Source: Cladocopium goreaui (lineage: Eukaryota > Sar > Dinophyceae > Suessiales > Symbiodiniaceae). From it: a stretch of DNA of 64,000 nt. Shown piece by piece: positions 51,301 through 63,300 of the stretch. Numbering within the stretch: position 1 is the first letter of the stretch; the number at the start of each line of letters is the position of its first letter. The position numbers and the translations under genes were made by a program. The notes beneath the pieces are model-generated. The model worked only from the letters and a program-made list of their open reading frames with translations, was not told where the DNA came from and made no database searches. The stretch lies in assembly GCA_947184155.2 (NCBI GenBank), contig CAMXCT020002702.1, positions 215,966 to 279,965 of the forward strand, read 5' to 3'.

Positions 51301-54300
51301 AATTACCATGAGTACCCAATCCGGGAAGAAGGAAAAGAAAGAACTCATGTCTCCACAGTAGTGTCAGCAAAACGGGCCAAAAACTTTTTCCTTTGTATAG
51401 ATGCCAGAGCCTCTCACTTGCAAAGCCTGTTATAACGGTCATAAACCGTGGGGTAATAGCATGTCATAGACATAATAGTGGGGTGATAATCTGGTCCCTA
51501 AGTTTAGCCCAGTCAGCAGTGTACAGAAACAGTTCATGCATAGACTCTGCCAGCTGAAGGGTTGTCAGAACGGTGTGAACGAACGTTTTTGCCGCCTCTT
51601 GCAGCATCCGACATTTCTCAAACCTGCTTTTTCCAAGCGTTGCCGACTTTGTAGACCCATCTCCCAGTTTGCCATGTCACAGCCCAATAAGAAGGCCATG
51701 ACGAGCGCACTCGAGACGCCTCTCAATGATGGTGAGATCGTTTTCATTTCGGGCCTGCTGCATCGCACCATTGCCTTCAACCAAGGTGCCAAGGTGTTAG
51801 CCTCATTCCGAGCGTCACTGGCCCCGAAGCAAGAGCATGCGCCGGCCACCTACATGATTGATGAGATGAAGAACATGTATGAAGCTGGAAAAGGATATCC
51901 AGAGGTTGCCTCAGCTGGGATGACAGATGCATCCAAGCGTCGTTTTGACGATGCGCATGAAGCCGAGAGCCTAGCCTCCTTCTCCGATTGGAGCGCAGTT
52001 CATGAATGTGGAGCTGATGGGCCGCCTGTGCCTGTGACTCTCAAGCCCTATACGGAGATGATGTTCAACCATGTGAACAAGCATGTTCAGCCGCCTGAGA
52101 AGGACATGACCTTCAGTCAGTGGGGAAAGACAGAGTGCCAGTTGCCGAAAGTTCAGGACCTCAAGCTGAACTATAAGCAGCTGATTTCCAAAGCCAACTC
52201 AGATGCAGAGCTCCGAGACTATTTGGTGTGGTTGAAAGGCCGATTTGGCACCAATGAGACCGGAGAGCCCAAGGGTAAGGTCACTATGGCCGTGGACCTT
52301 GCGATGTATCTGGAAGCTGTCGGATGGAGTCCATGCAAGGACAATGGATCCACAGCTGTTGCTTTCAGTCGTAAGTTCAAGGACTGATGGCAAAACTGGA
52401 AGAAAGAAAATGGTGTGGCAGCCTCCCATGGAGGGCGTGAAAATCTGGAAGAATGACATTGGAGTTGTCATACATGTGCCAGAATATAACATGGTCGCTG
52501 CCGCATTCATTATGGTCCAAAGGGCCCTTGAGCCTTGCTGCAATCGCAGCGAGGCTACTGACGCAGGTGGAGATAGGAAAACGTGGCGCTTTTGCGCGAT
52601 TCCCCTTGCCGATTCATCATATATATATATGATACAAGCGAAACAAGGATGGTTTGCCCAATGAGGATGGAGCCATGTTTTGGGTAGGCTAGGACCCGGT
52701 GTTTGGCCAAATTGCCAATGGTGCCAGAGTATTCCCCCTCCAAATTGGATGGAGTGGATTGAATCTAAGACCCTTACTGCCCCAATCACACAATCAGCTC
52801 TTTGGGCAATGGGGTGATGAGAACCCCGTGTGAATCCAGAGCCATTTTTTGGGCCGCCAGGTGTCTCGGAGGCCAAGGCCTTTGCGCGGCAAGCGGTGGA
52901 GAATGTGGTGGTGCAGAGCCGAGCTCTGCTGGAGCAACGCACCGGCGAGACGAAGGTGCTGGTTTTCCGGTTTTGATCGAACATTTAGGGAAACACCGGA
53001 AACACCCTAAATTTGGTGGGTCATCATTTATGTCCCCCATCAAAATGGCAGTTTTGGGGAGCCTTCCTGGGGCACTGCTGTTGTTCAATCCTCGGAACAC
53101 CACTTGAGCCATGTCATCGAAGCGTTTGAGGAGTTTCCATCATATCCTTCAATTGGATGACTGTTCTGCTATGTATAGTGTGGATCTGTTCAAACAACGC
53201 GCAATTCTGTTTATTGATGTCAAGGACATCTAATGGGAAGACTTTTGAGAAGTCAAATGATTTCTATGGGGGCCAGCCTTCATCAATTTCTTCAAAGAGT
53301 TCAGCATAATTCAGCCAGACCGATTGATGGGATCCCACTCAGTCAAGGTTTCCTGGCCATCAGAGATGCAACACAATTTCCAGCCTGGGCAGGTCTTGTT
53401 GTGGAAGGTACTGTAGCTGACACTTATCCCAATGATGGTTTCGATCTTATATACTGAAAACCAATGGGTCGTGGACACGGACACCAAGATTTCCTTCATG
53501 CAACAAGACAATAGGGACCTCTCTGTTTGCTGAAACTTTTGAAAGCCATGGTATGCAACTGGATGTTGTGCATGGATTTACTATACCTCACTTGGGATTA
53601 GGATAATGGGAGTTGCTATATACTATATACCTTCGGTCAGTACAACTGGAGGTGGCAAGAGGGGCTGTACCCTATTATACAGGAGTGGCAATATATATTT
53701 ATATTTATATTTATATTTCTTTCTTTATCGGTGGTTGTAAACATCATCTGGGAGTGAAGGTAATCTAAACTTAGAACATCTTAGAACATCTTAGAACTAC
53801 AGATAGGGACTGTATCTTTGATGGCGTTTTAGTGGATACAGTAGGGGTCCTTCGTGGGGTTGTTTTGATATTTTATTTTGCGTGAATCTCTACATATTAA
53901 ATAATTGACCATGTTGGGGTTTGTTTTGAGCAAATGTTAACTTTCAAAGATCTCCAAGCAACAAAAAGGAAGGGTTCCAAATGGTTCACTCCAAATTTAT
54001 GATGACTTGATCTCCATCGAAGACGACTTTGCAGGAGCAGCTGGAAAGACTCCGTGATGAGATGGCAGTGAAAGCTGCGAAGGACCGAAAAATCTGGTGG
54101 TTGGAATCCACAAAACCGGCGATCTCCGAGTGTTCAACCACTGGGGCCTCATTTGGCGCCAAGCCCAAAATCAAATGTTGAAACCAGGTGACGCCAAGGT
54201 TTTCAACAGGGTCCATTGCTGAGCCAGGAAACCAAGGCCCAAAATGAGGCGCTGGCGCAGCTGTCCCGCAAACTGCAGAGTGCCGAGGCACGGCAGGGAT

Positions 54301-57300
54301 TGTCGATGAGAAAGCAAGAAGTTTGACAGACCAATTCAGGTGGACCCACAGGTAGGACTTCCAGGCAAATTCAGGTTGCTGGCTAGGAAATCAAACTACA
54401 TGTGGGTTGATGTTGAAGTGAACTTCAAGAGGCCCCTTCAGCCTTTCACATGCTTTATCTTTTCTGACTGGCCGACCTCAAGACTCCAGTCAAATCTGCT
54501 TCGCAACGAAGGCGCTATAAGAGGCTCAAGCCACTACAAAGTTTCCCTTCCAATGTCGACCATTTCTTCAAGCATCTTATTTTCCGTCCGCAGATTTAGG
54601 TTGAGCTCCCAGGATCGAAACTAGCCGCCGATTCTCAATCACTGCTATGCCAGGAACTCTTGGAACGGTGCCGCGAGACTTCCTCAGAAGTGGAGGTGTT
54701 GGCTCTCGGTGAGTGTTCAGGATATTCATGCCTAAAAACAGATCTAGCTGTCACATCTGGAATTTCTGCCAAGCTGCCTCTACCACCGCTTTTTCATGCT
54801 GGTCGTTGCTTTCAACTTTCAGTGGTGTAAGTGAGTCAATGTTGGATACTCAACGATGGGATAGTTGGCGAATGTCGACCACTGGAAATGACCAGCGGTT
54901 GCATCTTGCTTTCGAACGGTAAACCTATGCTTGTCTGTAGAGGTTCCCGTAAGACAACAACCATCAATACAGTACCACTAAACATCATACAATATCCATT
55001 GTTGTTGATCATGATTGTTAGCAAAAGAGGCATTATCTTCCCAAAAAATAAAATCACTATTATTCAATATTGTTCATATATACATATACTTACATATAAC
55101 TACATATATATATATATATGATATGTGATTTATATGTGTCTGTATATGGATATATCTCCATCATTATCCTTTATTGTCCATTGAAAACCTTCAAAACCAA
55201 CATTTTCTTCCATTCAAACAACTTCAAACCAACATGTTCCCTATTAAAAACAGACAATCTTGACCCGTCACAGGTGCTGAAGATCGCTGACAGCGAGCGT
55301 GCCACTTTGCTGGAGCAACTGAGTCGAAGTTGTAACGAGTTGGCTGAGGGGCGGCAAGGCCGGGGTTGTTGGGAACAGGCAATGACCAGGCAACTGATCC
55401 AAGTGATGGTTATTAAGGGTTATAGTTATAGTAAGACCTAAAAGACCCTGAAAGAATGTAGAAAAGTTAATGACCTTTGTATCTTAGGATTGGATTTTAC
55501 TGGATTCTGCCTCCTTGTGGGGTTACAGTAAACCCGGTGGTTGATATTGAAGCGCCAGATATTTATAGTGATGCAGATTCGGAAATGGTGGTTGACTAAT
55601 GATTTTGTGGGGGGCACATATGGTTTCAACACGTTTCAACTTACATACGGAGTTATGAACCTTAGAAAGATCAAATAGAGCACATATGTGATGCTTGGTT
55701 GATGGTTACGTTTGGATTGTACAAAGCTGGTTTAATGGGGACTATGGATGGCTGCAAAGATTTCAAGCCCGCGATACTGGATGTTTGAAGATCAAGTGTA
55801 TATAGTCTATTGATTCACAAATCTCTGCACAAGACTGGAAAACAAATGCCTTCAGTTGAGAGAATAGATCTTTTGGGGCATTGGCATAAGTCTTCTTGCC
55901 CTGAAACATTTGATTAGAGTTGACACAAATGATTCAACTGTTCGTTTCAGGATTGGTACAGTGCCATGGCCCACAGGCTTCCTTGCAGAAGTGGATAGCT
56001 GTCGATCTGCCAATAGGTGGGGATCAGCATGGGCAGGGCTTGGATTTTCAAATGTTTCTTAATCTCCCTCAAGGCCACAACTGGGATGACTTGGCAAGAT
56101 TTCATCTTTCACATTTGTAGGTTTCGATCCATGTTTTAACGTATCCTGGCTGCGGCAAGGCAGCTGGAAGACAGCCTCCGGCGCATGGACGCCCGCGTGG
56201 AGTCGCTGTCCTCCACGGCGTCCCATTGTTCGGAAGGCCAACAACATCTATCCCTCATGGCAGGTTTGATAGGGACAATGAGGTTTGAAAGCAGAGTTAG
56301 GGGGTAGACAAAGTCGGGTGGGAAACTGGACCTCCCAGGGGTTGGATGTTAGGGTGATAAAAACAAGGATTCCTGCAACATTTCCTGTATATCAACCCAG
56401 TGACCCAAGGGTCAACTTTCGTGTTGGAAGTTGGGTTTCCCTAAAAAAGGGGAGATATCTACAATTCCATACATTGGCATACATGCTATGAAGAAACATA
56501 ATCTTAAACCCAGACATAGAAACACAAGTTGACAACAGCATCAACACACACCCACCTCATTGAACACAAACCGCCACGATGGAAGTTAACAAAAAAACAG
56601 CAACATATCAATAGAACTACCCACACAACAAACATCAAAAGCAAGGAAAACACATTGAACCCTAACATATCATAACAAACAAAACACCTTCAGTGGACTC
56701 CCCAGAACGCTCCAGGTGTGGCGGAAGTGAAGGCAGCAGCGCGGGAAGCAGAGAAGTCGCAGCTGCAGTTCAGGGAGATGTCAGAGCAACGCACCAAGGA
56801 GTTGCAGGCTGCATGGGCTGCATGGAATGCATGGGTGGCTGTTTTTTTTTTCTTGGAAAAAAATGAAGGGCTTGGGGGAAATGTGTGTGATTACCAATAG
56901 ACAAATGTTTGCAAGCGGCAGTTCTGTAAATAAGAGAAGCATGCAGGGAGATTTGGAACAAGACAATCATATGCAGGTTTAAGGAAGACACATGCAGAAA
57001 GAACTTGCAAACATGGTGGTGCAAGGTGTGAGCACGGATGAGACATGGGATAAGTTGCCCACAGACATGCATGAACAAGCTTTGTGATTCGTAGTTTTGT
57101 ATATCTTCATTTTGATTGGTTGCATCCCCATCAATGATGCTTTGTTCCTACTGCAGTTGGTACCCCAATAGCCCAACTCGTTATACCCAGTATTGCTGGC
57201 TACATTCCTTAGTATTATAGGCTACGTCTTCATTTGTGGGTATATCATGGTATATCACGACTATTATCTCCAATAACAATCATGATGATATCCATTAAAG

Positions 57301-60300
57301 TTGTTATATCCATTGTATCCACAATTGTTACTGTCTTGGGTATATTCCCATTGCTGTTATAAACAACCAATGGTTCCATGCCCATCTCCATTCTTCAGCG
57401 TTCTCTTCCCGCTTGCGCCCCTGTGCTGAGAAGGAGCTCTTAGAGCGTCGTGCGTACGAGTCTTCCGCGAAGATGGAGGCACAAGTGGTAAGATGAACGC
57501 CAGAAATTACATGAACAATATCAACATGTTGGCCATACTGGTATCACTCATTTTTAACATGCAGATAGGATACTAAACCGTAATTAGATGTAATGAGTAC
57601 GTAGACTTAAAATACCATCCCAAAACTGGTGGAACTCCAAGAATCACCACATTTTTCCGATGAGTGGAGGCCCTCCGCTCGGCGGATGCCGAACGACAGC
57701 GGCAACTGGAACAGCTCTCCATGGCGTGTGAGAACCTGGCGGAAGCGCGGCAAGGTGGTCGCAGCTTGGGATGGAAAACCTGGGACTTCACCAGCAAAAA
57801 GCTGGGGATTGGAAGGTGGATACATAATGATACATACTGATTCATAAAAAATGGTGATTTATTTATAAACATGTGGATTTAACATGAGTTAACCAGGAAA
57901 CATTGGGAACTTTACCATGACAAATTGAGATTTCACCAGCATAAGTTAACCATCACACATGGGGATTTGATCATCAAAAATATGTTTTTTCCAGCGAAGA
58001 TGGGGGACTTTACCAACAGCGATGTGATTGAACATCATGGTCTTGGAGGTCTCTTCCGTCATTTGGGACCCTCCTCCATTGAAGAGACCATCAAAATGGT
58101 GGGATTTAAGTGGGAGGGACCTTCAGGTGGAGAATTGAATATACATGAATTCACCAACTGGAATAGATTCTTTCGATTTCTTTTGGCATATTTCGAATCA
58201 ACATGAATATGGAGTTTTGAATGTTTTTGACATATTACCAACCGGGAACTCTGCCGAAGTTCCTGAGTTGACTGTCTAAGGGGTTGTACCCGGGGAGTCG
58301 AATACTGGACCCAAAACTGAAATCGGACAAGAAACCGCCTCTCTGCGAGGGTTTATTGTGATGGGATCAACCAACCACCTTGTCCTGTACTGTCTGCAGG
58401 CATCGTTGCCGAAGTAGAAAGCTGTCGTTCCATTGACAGGTGGGAGTGATGTCTTGGAGATGGGTGGTTTGTGTAACAGTGTAAATGCTTTGTTTGGGTC
58501 TGCGGACTCCCTGTTTTACTGCTTTGGTGAGCGAAATTCCAGGTTTGATTGGGACATTTACCACTTTTGGGTCAAATCCTAATTCGGTGGGCACGATACC
58601 AAGCTTTTGAGAGACACAGCCAGATTCTTTTATCATATTCCACACTTTTGCTGAGTGACTGTATTTCTTTGTCATTACAATTCATTGAATCTCATTTAAT
58701 CCCATCACCCGATCATGCACACCCACAATAGGGGACCCGAAAATGAAGAGATCAAACAGATCCACTCCGAAACTAGGGTTTCTAAGGGAGTATTCAACAT
58801 TGAGAAGGGATGAAGATTCCTTGAATATCGTCTTTGCATCTTTTCACTGCAGAAAACTCCAAGCTGCCCTCCCCAGGCAGTTGGAGGAAGCCTTGCGACG
58901 CCTGGATGCCAGGGTGGAGCGCGCAGCAGGGACCGCGCTGCAGTGCTCCGAAGGTGCCTTGCGTCTTTCGGAAACGGACGCGGATCATCGATGATGGAAA
59001 AGGGACGCCTAACAATTTGGATGATATGTTACTGTGATTTCTTTTCCCGATGTTTTTCAGATTCTTTTACTTCACAGTTTACCTTTTGACTTTTCGGTCG
59101 ATGGGTATGTGGGGTTGCTGTTGTCCCATAGATGGGATGATATTGGTACCATCCGGCACTTGTCATGCCAGCCTATCCATTGGTCACTCTATATTCGGGG
59201 TTGACAACGAGGGGTTAGCAAATGAATCCGGAATATATGATATATATATGTATATAATTATATATAGTAATTATATATATATACATACACATGCATTAAT
59301 GGATTATATAATGTTAGTTGACTTGGAGCAGCTCCTCTGCTTTTCGCAGCGATGCAGTTCCCTGTGATGGGAATGGCTGGCATCGCCCTAGGTGTGGCTG
59401 ATGTGAAAGTGTTTGCCCGAGAGCTGTCCGAGAAAGCCGTGTCACAGTCTCGAGATCTCATGGAAAAGCGGCATGCTGAGATGAAGGATGGGAGGGGCAG
59501 GCGCAGAGGCCCCAAGGATTTCGATACATCATTTTGAGGAAGTTGGATGGATCCCATTTTCCCTGGTTTTTAGCAGTGAAATCCGAGTAAAGCCTTGGTT
59601 TGCCATTAGAGCAATTTTGTTGACAAGTTTGACTGGAGATTTAAGCAGCTCGACTTGGCAAGGGACATGTCCATTGTTTGTATACACCATGGACTTGTGG
59701 GTTGGCAATTTAAGAGGAAACATTGGTTGTGATGTCCGCATGCTTGTTGGCCACAAGTTTACTTATTATTTTGATTTTACATGTGTATACTGTACATGTG
59801 TCATCTCTGCCTATCCAGATCCGCAAGGTCTTCAAAGTATATATATATATATCCCCTTTCTATTTCTAGCTTGGTCTTGCAGATGATTTGTATTTTCCAT
59901 CCGTACCTTCGAACATTGTCTCATCACCTCATCACAAATGGGTTCTACACGTACTTGATTGTTTGTCTGGATAGTCCATGCCAAGTTAGATGTCAGTTTT
60001 GTTGGTGAGCTATCCTCATTCTTGATGCTTCAGTTCCCATTTTTGGGATGACCATCTCCCCATTGGCATGCACACAAACAGAATCCTGAAGGAGCTTATC
60101 GAGCAGCAAGGTGCCGAGCATGGCTCGAAGCTAGAGGCTCGACTGATGGGAAATCACCAAGCAACATGGGGACAAGTAGAAATTGGGAGATTCAGCAACT
60201 TTGATTTCGATATTCTGGGAATATTTACCAGCAGAATTCACATCTCAAATATGTGGCCGGAATGGTCGTGATGTGGGAATGTGAGTAACAACCTATATAA

Positions 60301-63300
60301 TTTTGAGGTTATATATTTGTTATTGACACACAAAGACACATTTGGATGGTAAGAAAATTTGGCCCCATCAATTTCTATAATTTTGACTTTAAATGTATAG
60401 TCCTAGTTTATAATAGTTACATTTCTTGAGTTTAGACGGTTTGAACAGAGACAGTCTTGGCCCAGAACAATCCCCCCATGTTTGCCAAACCCCAATGGCG
60501 ACCCCACCAGGCCTTGAAAGTCTCCGATAGCGAATGCCATCAGCAACTGGATTCCCTGTCCCGTGGCGTCGCCGAGCTGTCGGAAGCCCGGCGAGGCATG
60601 GAGGTTTTCACCGAGTCACCCAGTCACCAACCTGGTTACTGGGGGGTCATCTTACACCATCCCTATTTCAGGGGTATATTGTGCATAAACCTAGACTTTT
60701 AGGATGGTTGATGATCATTTATGGTTTTATCATGGTGTGTATACATAAAATTTTATGTGGGCCTCCATTTGGGGATGATTGATATATGCAGGGTTTTCTG
60801 GTAAAGCAACAGGTTTTCCCATTCTCTCTTTTGAATGGTTTAATGGTACTGGTATGGTTTAGAAGAATTAATTTATATTGGAAGTTAAATTGGGATTCCA
60901 ACCATCACTACATGGGAACTTATAGAACCATGAATAGCGTGGGGGCACCCAATAACAACCCGATATACTTCTTTTGGGATGGTTCTTTATGTCACCAAAA
61001 TATGATATTTGAGTATATTGGGGATGGTTTATTGTTGGGTTTACCATCAGGCCCCCTTTGTCAGAGGTAATATTCCGCATGGTAGGTTCGCACCTCGTTG
61101 GTGGCACCTCATTTTCTACCGCATAGATGATCACAGATATTGTTGTCCCCCCATATATATATATATACATACATACATAGACCATTCATGTTTTGATTTG
61201 GTGCCACTCCCAGACACTGCGCGAGGCATTTCCGCGGAGGTTGAGAGCTGCCAGTCCAGTGACAGGATTCGCCAAGTCGTTGGATTTATTCCCAAGATCG
61301 GTTGTTGTTGGAGGATTTGCTGGTTAAACATGTGGAGGTTAAGAGTAGATCTTGGCCTTGTATCCAGGTCTTTCAAAATCATAGGGACCCCAAAATTTGT
61401 GGCCGCAGCCTCCCATCCACTTGGGCACTCTCATCCCCTTGGAGAGGAAGCTGGAGGAACACCTCCGTCGCATGGAGAACAAACTCGAACGTTTGTCCTC
61501 AGCGACTTCCCAATGCTCGGAAGGCTGGACTAGGGCCCGGTTGGCCCCTGGTGGTCGGAGGGTCGATGTGGAGCAAATGTAGCCACCGTAGTACGCAGAT
61601 TTCTTGGATGGTGAATGCCAGGTAGTGTGAGGCCTGGAATGATGGCAGCAGATACGGGTAGTTGATTGGTTGATCGGGGAGCAGTAGGTTGCACCCTTGG
61701 ACTTGGAGGATCGTCTTAAGCAAATCAACAGTTTGGTACAGTTGATGTCTCATCCCTGAAGCTGCTAGGTCCTCTTCTTGGTTGGGGTCATGCCCAATAT
61801 CGACCCCAAGTTACAGAACCTCGAAAAACACAGCTACCAGTCTATCTTTCATTACGTAAACATCAGTACCATCTTGAACCTAGGCATCCTACCATCACTT
61901 CCTCAACAGGTGAGCAACAGCCACGCCAGGCCTGGCCGAGGCCAAAGCGCTAGCGCAGCAAAGCGCTGAGAAGGCGCAACAGCACAGCAGCGAGCAACTG
62001 GAACTGCGCTCGCGGGAGCTCAAGGATGGGGCCATGTTTTGCCTGAACATTTTGGGTGTAGCAAATTCGCTATACCCCACATAGCCATAAATTTCATTTG
62101 GGCGAAGAGGGTAAATGGACTACTGCAATTAATGGTAGATAATTCACGGGGCATTCTTGAGACATTTTGACACAGGAAGATGAGATCCTGTTGGGAATCA
62201 AGTTGTTTGCTGGGTATCACTATGGAAGGACGATAGCTAGGCAACATTCCGTTGGAAACTCATACAGGATCTTACTTTGTACAGGGACCCGTCAAAAAGC
62301 CCTGTTTAAGCACAAAGAACTGTGGAATATAGGGATGTTTTGCAGCTGGAGACGATGTGATAGAACTTACCTGCAAGAATGCGGATACTTCGGATGTCAC
62401 CGATAGATTTTTTTGGCAACAATGATAGGTAAGGAATCTATCCTATTGATCGGATGCAGAAAATCCAAGGACGAGATACCTACTCATAGAAGCGGATGAA
62501 TGATCTGCCTTTGAGTGGACAGAGAATGATCACCTTTCCAGATGACACCCTAAGGTTTCTCCACATTACACCCGTGGATCCCACCCGTTTTTTTTTTGAG
62601 GTCGTGAGACTTGACCATAAAAGCAGCTGAGTTTGGAGGTGATGACCGGACTAAAACTTACTTCGGGTTTGGGGTCAAAAACCTCCCAAAATTAACGGAT
62701 TACTTGGCTCGGCCCTGGTGTTGCAACCCCGGGCAGCTGTGCAGAAGCAGGACCACCTTAAGCATCTCCGGGAGGAACTGAGCAGCAGCTTCGCCAAGGA
62801 GCGGGCTGAATGGCACCTGTTTTTAATGATCCGATTTGCTGGCCCTCGTATCATTATTTTGGCACCCAAGGGCTCCCCGCGGTGGGTACAGTATGTTTTT
62901 TATTATTCTATTTTTCCACGAAGTCTCCATTGGCCCGCAGGAGGCCAAAGGGCAGAGCGATGCGATCACTCAGCTGGCACGGAAGCAGGAACTCAGCACA
63001 GACTCCTTGCAGGTCCCTTGACTGGTGAGTCTGACCTGGAAACGCCGTGGGGATTGATTGGATGCAGATCCCAATTGTGCGGTTGTCCAAAAACAGGGGA
63101 TGGCCCCCCAATTTAATCACATGAAAATGCCTGGTACTATTCACCTTGGGTTGGCTTTGACCTCATATTTGCAGCCTACACCCCAATCTTGGTCGGTCAC
63201 ATGCCAAACATCTTGGTTGAATATGAAGAATTTTGTATATTTTTGTTTAATTTTTTGGGGTCAATTCTGCATCTTTGGTTGGCGTTGTTTTAAATGCCGT

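Larger units (their letters stand above)
47961..52619 (+). mobile_element. Ty1/copia LTR retrotransposon, young but internally deleted
   Basis: Two 182-bp LTRs beginning TG and ending CA, differing at one base, enclose gag, reverse transcriptase and RNase H in copia order, plus a further frame. TATAT lies on both sides as a likely 5-bp target duplication, though inside a TA repeat. Protease and integrase are absent between gag and RT. It sits in the intron between the E exon at 47,408 and the A exon at 52,861, in the sense direction. Confidence 0.93.
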
